Origin: Fonsecaea monophora
Taxonomy: Eukaryota > Ascomycota > Eurotiomycetes > Chaetothyriales > Herpotrichiellaceae
Length of the DNA: 18,253 nt
Assembly: GCF_001642475.1 (NCBI RefSeq)
Contig: NW_019174140.1
Span: 1-18,253 of the forward strand
Direction: 5' to 3'
Shown in pieces: positions 8,292-17,742 of the stretch. How positions within the stretch are numbered: the stretch's first letter is position 1; every line of letters begins with the position of its first letter. Under the pieces are notes generated by a model, which was not told the origin of the DNA, did not search any database, and worked only from the letters and a program-made list of their open reading frames with translations. Both the position numbers and the translations under genes were made by a program.

Positions 8292-8698
8292 AGGTGACAA
8301 TGTCCTCTGCCGCAGAGATGAAACCTAATTGCCAGATACAATGCCAGAAGCGTGGTCCAATAGAGGTATATAGAAAGACGATAGAAGGTGGAAAGGCCAG
8401 ACTCAGCCTCGTCATTGTCTACATGGTGACATAGTGATACAATTCTCCAATTCTGCAGTCAGCAATTGACCAGAGCCGCAGCTACCCCGCACAGTGGTTG
8501 CATACACGCAGGGTCACAGTAGTGCGCAGTCTACGAGGTACTGCATCGAAGCTTGTCACCAACCTCCCTGCTGCTCAATCCCTTGTGTCATAAGCCGTCG
8601 TCTCTCGTTTGACCTGTTTACCAAATTCCTATGATAGCTACACCTCCTTGATATCCTACTCTCCGCTCCGGTTACATTTCTTGCCCCAACCTACAACA
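8292..8698. promoter_or_regulatory. AMS1 promoter and leader with short uORF
   Basis: 407 bp between genes. The last 100 bp are pyrimidine-rich, as in fungal leaders. An ATG at 8631 opens a six-codon frame (MIATPP) ending at TGA 8649-8651, 47 nt before the AMS1 start, and may act as an upstream ORF. No TATA box or known operator was recognised. Confidence 0.5.
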
Positions 8699-11600
8699 AT
8701 GGGGGGCGAGACATCTACTCGCGCTACCTCGTCGTACCCAAGACTCAGCGCTCATCCTGTTGGACAAAAGATCCAGAGCATCTATACTGACCGCCTACGA
8801 CAATTCACATCCGGTGGCCAATACGAAAAGGAGAATCTTCTCTCCAAGCTCTATCACAATGCCTGCGATGACGAAGACCATGTCAAGCTCTCGGTCTACT
8901 CTCCACCCAATCTCACCAGACCGACTTTTCACGATGCCACTTCTCACACCTTTCGCCCAACACATCGCGGCGAATCCTTCGGACCAGCTTGGTCTACCCA
9001 TTGGTTCAAGATTCAACTCACCGTGCCTAAACACATGCGAGATGGAGAACATCTAGAGTTCCATTGGGACGCAGGCAATGAAGGCATGGTGTGGACAGAG
9101 GATGGGAATCCTCTACAAGGCCTTACTGGTGGAGACCGGGTTGAATGGATTCTGCCCACGGGCTGGCGGGATGGCAAAGAGCACATCTTCTACATAGAGA
9201 TGGCGTGCAACGGAATGTTTGGCAACGCTCCAGGGGGTGACAGTATCCAACCCCCAGATCCAAACAAACACTACACACTTTGGAAGGCGCAGATTGTGGA
9301 CGTCAACCTTGCCGCTCGTCAGCTGTACATCGACTTTTGGATCATCGGCGACGCTGCTCGGGAATTTCCTGGCGACAGCTGGGAAAAGCATGAAGCCCTG
9401 CAGATCTGCAATCAGATCATGGATACCTTCATAGCCGGTAATGGATCGGCTGCCTCGATTAAAGAGGCTCGCAAAATCGCCCAAAACTATATCGGCAAGA
9501 ATGTCGATTCAGCCAAGGTCTATGATTCGGACGAGAGGAGCATCGTGTACGGAATTGGACACTGTCACATTGATACGTGTTGGCTATGGCCCTGGGCCGA
9601 GACAAAGCGCAAAGTTGCCCGAAGCTGGTCCAACCAGTGTGACTTGATGGACCGATATCCGGAACACCGGTTTGCCTGCAGTCAAGCACAGCAGTACAAG
9701 TGGCTGAAGATGTATTACCCATACGTCTTCGACAGAGTCAAAGCCAAAGTCAAGGAAGGGAGATTTCATCCAATAGGTGGGAGCTGGGTCGAGCATGACA
9801 CCAACATGCCCAGCGGTGAGTCCTTGGTCAGGCAATTCCTGTATGGTCAACGGTTCTTCGAGAGCAACTTTGGCGAAAGATGTCAAACCTTTTGGCTTCC
9901 CGACACTTTCGGCTATTCTGGCCAGCTGCCACAGATATGCCGCCTCGCTGGAATGACGCGGTTCTTCACCCAGAAACTCAGTTGGAACAATATCAACAAC
10001 TTCCCGCACACCACATTCAATTGGGTGAGTTTAGACGGTAGTCAAGTCATCTGCCACATGGCTCCCAGTGAGACGTACACGGCAGATGCTCACTTTGGAG
10101 ACGTCAGACGGAGCGTCACTCAACACAAAAGCATGGACCAGGACAACACATCCTTGCTCGTCTTTGGCAAGGGGGATGGAGGAGGTGGACCCACCTGGTC
10201 AATGCTGGAGAAGCTGAGGAGATGCCGTGGTCTGAGCGACACGGTCGGACTACTGCCCCGAGTACACATGGGAAACACCGTGGACGATTTTTATGCAAAC
10301 ATAGAGAAGAAAGTGGCAGAAGGTACCGAGCTCGTTACATGGTACGGCGAGCTTTACTTTGAACTGCACCGAGGCACGTACACGACACAAGCCAACAACA
10401 AGCTCAATAACCGGAAGCAGGAAATTATGTTGCACGACGTCGAATATCTGGCAACTTTGGCGAGTCTGAAGAGCAAGAGCTACAAATACCCCAAGAAGGA
10501 GATCGATGAGATGTGGGAGAATGTGCTCCTTTGCCAGTTCCACGACTGCTTGCCTGGCAGCTCCATTGAGATGTGCTATGATGACTCGGACAAACTTTAC
10601 GCCCACAATGCGAAAGTGGGAGAAAAGGTAAAGGAAGAGGCACTCACGGTCCTGGGCTTGTCTCAGCACCTTAAAGCTAATGCCGAGCTTGCGGCCTTCA
10701 ACACTACCCCCTGGAAACGATCGGAGCTAGTCAGGATCCCACATGCCAATGCAAAGTCGCAAGAGCAGATGTATACCTATGTATCTGGCGGGCCGGGTGT
10801 CTGTAAGACGCATGCTGCTTCGGCGATCCAATCGACAGCGTCCGTTGAAGAAGTGCGGAAGGGTGTCTTTGTCTTGAAGAACAGCATATTCCAGGCAGAG
10901 GTGGAGGCAGGCTGCATCACGTCATTGATTGACCTGAGAGCAAACAGAGAGGTGATTGCTAAGGGAGGCAAGGGGAATCAGCTGGTGATATTCGACGACA
11001 AGCCTTTGTACTGGCAAGCCTGGGATGTGGAGGTTTTCCATCTCGACTCCAGAAAAGAGCTCCACTCGGACGCATCAGAGATTGTCGAACGTGGCCCGTA
11101 CAGGGTGAGTGTGGCCACCAAGACACAGGTCAGTAAAGACAGCTGGGTCAAGACCACCATCAGCCTCGACGCATGCGACAGCCAAACCCAGGCCGGGTAC
11201 CTGTTGGTTGAAGCCGAAGTGGAATGGCATGAGAACATGAAATTCTTAAAGGTAGAATTTCCCGTGGATGTGGTCAACACGGAAGCAAACTACGAGACGC
11301 AATACGGAATCATTCGCCGCCCGACACACTACAACACAAGGTAAGGATCACTATTGCTCCATGGACCATCCGAATGCTGACGATGCTAGTTGGGATATGG
11401 CCAAGTTCGAGGTGTGCTGCCATAAATTTGCTGATCTTTCAGAGGCCAATTATGGTGTGTCGATCCTGAACGACTCCAAATACGGCTTTGCGACCTGCGG
11501 CAACCTTATGCGTCTATCACTGTTGCGGGCCCCCAAAGCACCTGATGCACACGCCGATATGGGCCGTCACCACATCAAGTGGGCAATCATGCCTCACCAA

Positions 11601-12008
11601 GGCGCGCTGAGCAGCGACACTGTCCGAGCGGCCTACAACTTCAACCATCCAATGACGTTGGTGTCGGTCGTGGACGACAGGCCTCCTAAGGAGTTGTTCA
11701 ACGCCGTGGGCCTCACCGGCGCGCCATCACTGATCCTGGACTGCGTCAAGCGTGGAGAAGACGACGAAGACGTCTCCCGAGGCGAGCTCACCCAGCGAAA
11801 GGGACAGAGCGTGATACTGAGGATTTACGAGAGCATGGGCGGAAAGAGTCGCGGAGTGATTGAAACGACCCTGCCAGTGAAGAAGGTGTTCGAAACCAAC
11901 GTGTTGGAGGACGACGGCAAGCAGCTGGACATGTCCGGGAAGAACAAGATCAGTATCCCGATTGAACTGCGCGCGTTCGAGGTCAAGACATTCAGGTTGC
12001 AGCTGTAG
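8699..12008 (+). CDS. AMS1: alpha-mannosidase Ams1 (GH38, cytosol/vacuole)
   Basis: Exon 1 is 8699-11340 and exon 2 is 11390-12008, joined over a 49-nt intron (GTAAGG donor, GCTGAC branch, GCTAG acceptor), giving 1086 aa; yeast Ams1 has nearly the same length. An N-terminal beta domain (about 1-270) is followed by the GH38 catalytic barrel. GHCHIDTCWLWPW holds the zinc ligands H290 and D292, WLPDTFGYSGQLPQI holds the nucleophile D402, and FHDCLPGSS holds zinc ligand H615. A helical middle domain and C-terminal beta domains complete the family layout. The enzyme trims alpha-mannose from free N-glycan oligosaccharides. In yeasts it is made in the cytosol without a signal peptide and delivered to the vacuole by selective autophagy (Cvt or NBR1-type routes); no signal peptide is seen here either. 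Codons upstream of 8699 are open but lack an ATG, so 8699 is the start. Confidence 0.96.
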
Positions 12009-12420
12009 TTGTTTTCGACCAGACATGTTAACGGGATGGAGCAGGCGTCTGTGGGACTTGCCAAAAGTATCAATATATCGCTCTCGTTTTCCGCGTCTTT
12101 CGGAGTACCATGCATTGTAATAGTAAAGGGGCCACCATCTACCATTCCCCACAGTGTAGACAATCGGGATGGAGGGAGGTGTGGAAGGTGGAAATTGGCT
12201 TTCCGTGGCGCTAGATCGGCTGTGTCGAGCGTGGCAAGGCTGAAGCAGTGCTTTATGTTTAGCGAACGTGAGTTTCCTTGACGTTCTTCCTGCAATTTCG
12301 GTGCCGGCAGATATGGGGACGGACGGAAGCCGGGGGAGAAGATGGTGGTCGAAGTGTGATGATGGTGATGGTTGCGAGAGGTCGGAGGTGGGAATAGGCG
12401 AGCGAGGATGTTGGGCCATC

Positions 12421-12448
12421 TGCCACCTGCCATTTGCCATTTGCCATC
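12421..12448. repeat. 7-bp tandem array, unit TGCCAYY, four copies
   Basis: Four consecutive units (TGCCACC, TGCCATT, TGCCATT, TGCCATC), preceded by a partial GCCATC at 12415-12420. The array lies about 850 bp upstream of the CLIP start. Confidence 0.85.
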
Positions 12449-12733
12449 TGGCTCTCAGAAGCCCGGATGGACCAGTCCAGCGGGATCGTGTTGGCCTGGA
12501 GCCCCGGCACTCTGTATCCCTGTCGCCAAAGCGGCCGTCAGCGGCCCAGCAGCGCAGTCACTGGAGGGTTGAATTTAGCTCCAGATTCGCTAAGCAAATC
12601 AGACAAATTTCCTCGCCAGTTGCTCCCCTTTGGCGCCTTTGTTTCCTCGCCTGCGGTGCCTGCGCGCCCCGTGGCACCAACCTGCGACCCTGTCAAGAAA
12701 AAAAAGGACCCCCATGTTGGTCGGGTTTCCATG

Positions 12734-12754
12734 ACCATTCACCATTCACCATTC
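12734..12754. repeat. 7-bp tandem array, unit ACCATTC, three copies
   Basis: Three exact ACCATTC units, followed by the near-copy ACCAATG. It has the same 7-bp period as the TGCCAYY array 300 bp upstream, with CCAT in both units. Confidence 0.85.
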
Positions 12755-13298
12755 ACCAATGCGTACATAACAACAATGCTTCAGCTTACTCGTATTCCTA
12801 ACCTGCGATTCGGCGCGACCCAAAACTATGCTTAGTCCTTGCTTCTACGTCTTTTGTTTATCCCTCTGCTCCGACCCGTACAACCAACCGCCGCCTACTA
12901 CCACTGCGACACCAACACCACACATACTCGTCCTGCCTCCCCTTTCCCTATCCTTGTCCCTATCAGCAGCCACCATATCTTGACACCTATGGTCGATGGT
13001 TTTAATCAGCGCAGCCTTCATCTAATAAGATTGGATTTCCTGGCTTTTCGCTGAATTGCCTCAGTCTGCTCAACCCGAGGTGCTTGTCCTCCACAAGTTC
13101 CGGCGAGTTGCAGATCTCGCCGAGCCCGCACCCGCTACTTCTTCGATGGACACTGAAACGTCCAACGTGGCTTGAATCGCCGCTCGACCCCGCGATACTT
13201 CGAGACAACAAGCAATCATCGGCCTGATCGTTCCGTCCGTCCTGGCATTTGCTTCGAGCCCGATTCCCCTGGGTTCTGAATAGCCTCCTTAGTCCGCC

Positions 13299-15878
13299 AT
13301 GTCGGCCATCAGCATTGGGGACACTGTCATGGTCCCCGGCGACATGCATGGTGTCGTCAAATTCATCGGCCCTGTCACTGGGAAAAAGGGAATATTTGCG
13401 GGCGTACAACTTGCGACAGAATATGCGCCTCGCGGCAAAAATTCCGGCGAGGTGGATGGAAAATACTACTTCAGAACCACGATCCCGGGCTCGGGCATAT
13501 TTCTACCCTTGGAGAAGGCCGTGAAGAAACCCGGCAGTGCTGGCAGTGCAGGATCAGGATTGGGGCTCAGTGGTGTTAGAGCAAGTCCTGGCCCGGGCAC
13601 ACCTACCAACAGACTTGCCAGCTTCAATCAGGGTGGGCGGACCCCCGGCGTGACCACGGGTCTTGTCAAACCCAGCTTCAGTCAGTCCATGGGTCCCGGT
13701 GGATTGAGATCATCAGGTGCTGCCAGCCCGGCACTCAAACCACCCCTCAGAAGAGAATCACTACCGCGACCCTCGAGTCCGCTGCGAAAAGTCAATACCC
13801 CGACACCCAGGACGTTGGCCACACCCAAGACACGACCCAGCGGTATTGGTCTGGCAAAGAGCACAAATGGAGGAGGCCCCGGCGGGCCTTACGCAAAAGC
13901 CAGCCAGCAACGCGGTGTCAACAACTTCAGCCAGAGCCTGAGACAGGGCAGCTCGACTGCATCTGCAAGTCCCTCGCTAGGCCCCGAGTCAAGTTTTGAT
14001 GAAATCCCCGAACAAGAGGCGGAATCCACACCGACACCGACACCCAATTTCAGCCGAAAGACGGCCGAAAGCAACGTGGAAAAGTACGAGACCAAGATTC
14101 GCGAATTGAATGAAGAATTGGAAAACGCGAAACGCCAAATACATGACCAAGGCACCAGTTTTGCCGAAATGGAACGGAACTTCAACGAGATACAAAAACT
14201 CCTTCCTGGACTGGAAGAAGATCAGCAGGCCGAGAAAAGGGCCCGAGAGGATGATGAAGACGACCTCCCCCGTGACGTCGTTTCCCTAAGAGAAGCCCTC
14301 CGGGAGAAGAATGAGAAGATCAAATTGCTCACGGCGGAATTTGATGCCAACCGTGCTGATTTCCGCTCGACGATCGATACGTTGGAGATGGCGAGTACCG
14401 AAACCGAACGTGTCTACGAGAAGAGAGTAGATGAGTTGCTCGAAGAAGTGAGAAATCTACAGGATCGAAGTGAGGATGTCGAGACCGTCGCACAGCAACT
14501 TAAGCAGTTGGAAGAGCTTGTGCAGGAGCTTGAAGAAGGCCTCGAGGATGCAAGGCGCGGCGAGGCTGAGGCGCGTGGCGAGGTGGAATTCTTGAGAGGC
14601 GAGGTCGAGAGATCGAGAAGCGAGTTGAGGAGGGAGAAGGAGAGGATGAAGACGGAAGAGCAGCTAAATGGTGGTGGTGGCTACTCGTCTTCGTCTAAAG
14701 TCCAAGAGCTCGAAGCACAATTAACCGCAAAGGATGATGAAATAAGGGGATTGAAAGCCATTATCCAAAATTTGAATGCTACCAGCCCTAAACGACCAAA
14801 CGGTATTGCGGTGGCTAACGGGCATCAAAGGAAAGATTCGTCCCCTGTTGGCGATGGCGGAGAAGATGCTCTGCAACAACAAATTCGCGATCTTGAGGTT
14901 CTTTTACAACAAAAGAGTGCTCATGAGGAAGAACTTGTGCAAGAAGTCAGACAGCTACGGAATAGCGTCACACTTTCAAAGTTCCCTATGCCTATGGGCG
15001 GAGCTGCGTTTGGCATCCATACAGGTATGCGCACTGGGCACTCTAGGAGCAACAGCGAGGAACTGGATCGCAAGCACCTCAGCACCGGTACCATTGGAAG
15101 CCAGCGGACAGTTGTCCTCGGGCCAGTGAAACGAAACGGAACCAGTGGTCATGAGCGACAAGACAGTCAAACGACGGGCCAGGAAGCCTGGCACGACGCT
15201 CCCTCGGGGATAGGGTCGCCAGTGAGACAACGTCTCGATTATGACACTGGCGTCAGGGAACGAGAGAGGTCTGACGATGGCGTAACGGATGTGTCGACAT
15301 CTGAAAGCGCAGTTTTATGGTGCGAGATTTGCGAAGAAGGGGGGCATGATATTTTGACCTGTGGAAACATGTTTGGCCCAGGCAAAAAGACTACGACCGA
15401 CGTCGATTCGTCTGATATGGACGACAAAAATGGCAGAGGCGTTGGTCTCGAGGGCCATCCCGGAGATGATGAAGAGCATGTCGACCATGCTGGACAGATG
15501 CTGGCAGTGACAGCAGGACCACGGGATCCAGATCGACCAGCGCCCCTTATGAGTCGAAAGTCGACGAACAACACCATAACCTCACCGTCCGACGTCAGCC
15601 CCAACCCGCCGCCTACAGAAGATCTACCCTCTCCACCAGTTACATCAGATGCCCCAGAATCTCCCAGTGTGAGAATGGCAAATCCTCCGCTTCCCGCTCC
15701 ATCCACATCCACGGCTGCTCCAGTCCAAGCACCAGCCAAACTTATAGAGGGAACAGGTGCACAAGCTGGCATGCTAGCTGGACGGACGACAGGTGTCATC
15801 GACCCGGAGAAGTGGTGTGCGTTGTGTGAGCGTGACGGGCACGAAAGCGTCGACTGTCCCGTTGAAGAGGCCTTCTAG
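13299..15878 (+). CDS. CLIP-170/Tip1-type microtubule plus-end protein
   Basis: A single exon of 859 aa. A CAP-Gly domain (about 5-73) carries GVQLATEYAPRGKNSG; GKNSG at 46-50 corresponds to the tubulin/EB-tail-binding GKNDG, with Ser in place of Asp. A basic Ser/Pro/Gly-rich linker (about 75-250) suits microtubule binding and phosphorylation. Coiled coils follow (about 255-455, 467-490 and 520-560) for dimerisation. Two CCHC zinc knuckles stand near the end, C675-x2-C678-x4-H683-x4-C688 and C840-x2-C843-x4-H848-x4-C853, and the chain ends -EEAF. This order (CAP-Gly, coiled coil, zinc knuckles, acidic-aromatic end) is that of CLIP-170. Fungal counterparts are S. pombe Tip1, S. cerevisiae Bik1 and Aspergillus ClipA, which act at growing microtubule ends in polar growth and nuclear positioning. 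It has one CAP-Gly where animal CLIP-170 has two, as is usual for fungi. The start (GCCATGTCG) has a good context. Confidence 0.92.
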   Translation: MSAISIGDTVMVPGDMHGVVKFIGPVTGKKGIFAGVQLATEYAPRGKNSGEVDGKYYFRTTIPGSGIFLPLEKAVKKPGSAGSAGSGLGLSGVRASPGPGTPTNRLASFNQGGRTPGVTTGLVKPSFSQSMGPGGLRSSGAASPALKPPLRRESLPRPSSPLRKVNTPTPRTLATPKTRPSGIGLAKSTNGGGPGGPYAKASQQRGVNNFSQSLRQGSSTASASPSLGPESSFDEIPEQEAESTPTPTPNFSRKTAESNVEKYETKIRELNEELENAKRQIHDQGTSFAEMERNFNEIQKLLPGLEEDQQAEKRAREDDEDDLPRDVVSLREALREKNEKIKLLTAEFDANRADFRSTIDTLEMASTETERVYEKRVDELLEEVRNLQDRSEDVETVAQQLKQLEELVQELEEGLEDARRGEAEARGEVEFLRGEVERSRSELRREKERMKTEEQLNGGGGYSSSSKVQELEAQLTAKDDEIRGLKAIIQNLNATSPKRPNGIAVANGHQRKDSSPVGDGGEDALQQQIRDLEVLLQQKSAHEEELVQEVRQLRNSVTLSKFPMPMGGAAFGIHTGMRTGHSRSNSEELDRKHLSTGTIGSQRTVVLGPVKRNGTSGHERQDSQTTGQEAWHDAPSGIGSPVRQRLDYDTGVRERERSDDGVTDVSTSESAVLWCEICEEGGHDILTCGNMFGPGKKTTTDVDSSDMDDKNGRGVGLEGHPGDDEEHVDHAGQMLAVTAGPRDPDRPAPLMSRKSTNNTITSPSDVSPNPPPTEDLPSPPVTSDAPESPSVRMANPPLPAPSTSTAAPVQAPAKLIEGTGAQAGMLAGRTTGVIDPEKWCALCERDGHESVDCPVEEAF

Positions 15879-16188
15879 GGGGGGGGAGATCTCTTTTGAA
15901 AACCTGAGATGCGGATACGAAAAACCAATATTTAATCAGGGGCGTCTGGTCGAGGATAGAGGTTGGGTGGGGGTCTTTGGGGGCCTATCCAGCTACGTCC
16001 TGTATAGGGCAAGAGAAGAGGGTTTTGTCAGTCGACATGGCTTTTCCCATGATGTCTAGTGGGGAGGGGAGAATCAACGATTACGGGAAGTTATAGCGGC
16101 GGCTTGCTGGACTGACTGATTGACTGACTGGATGGATGAGGGAAAAAGGGAAGAAACCGAGCAGGATGACCCAGGGGAAAAGGAAAAA

Positions 16189-16204
16189 GGGGGGGGGGGG
16201 GGGG
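16189..16204. repeat. G16 homopolymer
   Basis: Sixteen consecutive G follow an A-rich purine run (GGAAAAGGAAAAA), giving a plus-strand purine tract of about 30 bases downstream of the CLIP stop. The exact length is uncertain because homopolymers are prone to sequencing error. Confidence 0.85.
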
Positions 16205-16579
16205 TCCACTGCTCGGCTTGCTTCTGAGTTGATGTGTTCATATTGGGGACGGTAGGTAGTTACATGTAGATAATCTTTGCTGTTTGATTTCTGTTTGTTA
16301 TCTTTTGCCGGCGATCGACTGAATGTATTGTATGTATATGTATCAAAATTTATATCTAATTTGGTGGCTGCTCTTTTTCCCCCCTTTTCTCATACAAGAG
16401 TGTAGTTGGTTTTCTCGAGTGCGAACATTCGCAAATAAGGGGCGACGTCGCACGATAGGCCTGTGGGGGACTCCTTGATCACATAGTAATTATCTGTCTG
16501 TCTTCTGTCCCCGTCGGACATGGGGGGTTGTATATTGTGTGCTTCTTGGAATGTCCTGGAATGGAGGGGGAATGAATGA

Positions 16580-16691
16580 CTCGGGGGGACCGCAAGTTCA
16601 AGCGCAAATTCGCTGGATACTCGGGTAGAATCCAACACGACTCAATTTAGCTGGCAGCTGTTTCTCTATTGTATGAACTTGCGGTCCCGAG
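16580..16691. repeat. spaced inverted repeat (18-bp arms, 73-nt spacer)
   Basis: The left arm at 16580-16600 (CTCGGGGGGACCGCAAGTTCA) pairs with the right arm at 16674-16691 (TGAACTTGCGGTCCCGAG). All 18 bases match if three extra G in the left arm are bulged. The spacer holds two near-repeats, CAAATTCGCTGG and CAATTTAGCTGG. Confidence 0.8.
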
Positions 16692-17472
16692 CCAAGGTAA
16701 ATACTTGCTGTCGAGCATTTTTACTAGTCGCAGCCTTGTTATCGCCTTGGTGGCTTGTTCGTTGAGTGAGGATTCGGAGTTGGCTTTCTTTGTCCTATCA
16801 GGGAGGCGAAGACGTGAAGTTGGCTTTGCCTAAACAGGTGGTGGCGCTTTCGGCCTGGTTCGCCCTAGAATCCGATGGAGGTTATTATGAATCGTTCTTC
16901 TGAGTCAGAGACTTCTTGAGATTTCAGGTGGCGTCGAGAACAATGCTATTGGCGTCACAGAATGGCGCTCTATCAAAGCTCGCAGCGCCACTCATTCATC
17001 TTCGAAAGATGTAGTTGAAAGAAACGGCGAGGAAGGAACCAAGGCGTCCAGGGCTTCCACTTGCATCCTAGGGCTGAGACCCTTGCAGCTGCAAATGGCT
17101 TGTCGTGATTGGCGCCCAAGAAACTCTAATAGGAATACTTCCGAAGCAAGATACAGTCAGAGGTAACCCACACTTTGGACTTGTCCAGGTAAGGAGACAC
17201 AGCAACTAGGCTCAAAGGATTTAGCATTCTTATTGAAAAACGCCGGAAAGCGACCCAATGAGACTACCTGGTCCAGCGAGACTGGACCGTCCGCCACCAG
17301 ACGAAGTGAACGCACACTTGCTCGTCAAGACTGCTGATCTAAAGCTGGGGGATTTTGTCTGTACATATGGGTGCACTTGACAATAGATGGCATCGAAAGG
17401 CTCATCAAGTAGTTGTCTGTCTATGGTGTGCGGTGGAGTGGGGTTGACGAATGAGAGTCCAGCGAGGGTCAG

Positions 17473-17540
17473 TATAAAAATATCTTAGTCCTCACATTTC
17501 TCTCACTCTCTCCTCTTCTCTATACTAAAATATCATAAAA
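17473..17540 (+). promoter_or_regulatory. compact TATA plus CT-rich core promoter
   Basis: TATAAAAA at 17473-17480 is followed by a CT block at about 17490-17523 (TTTCTCTCACTCTCTCCTCTTCTC) and an A-rich leader, TATCATAAAA, directly before ATG 17541. This order and spacing (68 bp from TATA to ATG) is typical of strongly expressed fungal genes and is the clearest core promoter in the window. Confidence 0.6.
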
Positions 17541-17742
17541 ATGTCGTTGAATTTTTCGCGTGCCGCCTACCAAGTCATTAACATCTTCGTAAGTGTCTCT
17601 ATTGTGTTGTACCTCACCCTCAATTTACAAGTACTGTGCATTTCCCCGTGTCCAGTTTGGTGAGAGATTGGTTTCACTTCCCATCACTCAAAAAACACAC
17701 ACTGGACATTTGAGATTGCTGCGTGATGCTCGTATGGCATGA
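17541..17742 (+). CDS. candidate microgene, 40-44 aa, unknown
   Basis: The ATG behind the TATA/CT promoter opens MSLNFSRAAYQVINIF, which ends exactly at a perfect GTAAGT donor (17589). Splicing to CAG at 17655 (67-nt intron, pyrimidine-rich end) gives exon 2, 17656-17742, and a 44-aa soluble product ending DARMA. Without splicing, the frame runs on through a hydrophobic stretch (about residues 12-34, a possible single membrane helix) and stops at 17661-17663 after 40 aa. A longer multi-exon gene reaching past the window is also possible; another good branch/acceptor (CTGACCCAG) sits at 17994-18002. I do not recognise the sequence. The promoter is better supported than the protein model. Confidence 0.35.

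Larger units (their letters stand above)
12009..13298. promoter_or_regulatory. AMS1 3' region and long CLIP promoter/leader
   Basis: This 1.29-kb gap holds no supported gene. Two different 7-bp tandem arrays lie in it (12421-12448 and 12734-12754). From about 12830 to 13290 the plus strand is pyrimidine-rich and likely transcribed as the CLIP leader. That leader has at least two upstream ORFs, at 12989-13054 (21 codons) and 13146-13175 (nine codons). No convincing TATA box was found. Open frames at 12268-12801 and on the minus strand look like chance. Confidence 0.5.
15879..17472. other. long non-coding stretch after CLIP gene
   Basis: Nearly 1.6 kb with no supported gene. It opens with the CLIP 3' region (G-rich, with TGAC/TGAT words at about 16108-16130 and a G16 run). 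AT-rich TATATGTATC-type sequence near 16325-16360 could serve in 3' end formation. A spaced inverted repeat follows at 16580-16691. A small hairpin, GGTCCAG-CGAGA-CTGGACC, lies at about 17270-17288. An 82-codon minus frame at 16390-16638 shows no motif. No tRNA box pattern was recognised by eye. Confidence 0.5.

Noticed and set aside
8609..8698. Extended N-terminus of Ams1
   Set aside because: The frame is open but begins with TTG. The first ATG is 8699 and gives the family length.
11727..12440. 237-codon and 202-codon minus-strand frames
   Set aside because: They overlap the AMS1 3' exon and its downstream region; low-complexity, no motif, no promoter.
12268..12835. 177- and 133-codon plus-strand frames before CLIP
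   Set aside because: They include the 7-bp tandem repeats and pyrimidine-rich leader, and no frame shows domain-like sequence.
15239..15799. 186-codon minus-strand frame opposite CLIP
   Set aside because: Shadow of the CLIP linker between its zinc knuckles; Gly/Ser/Val-rich translation without a motif.
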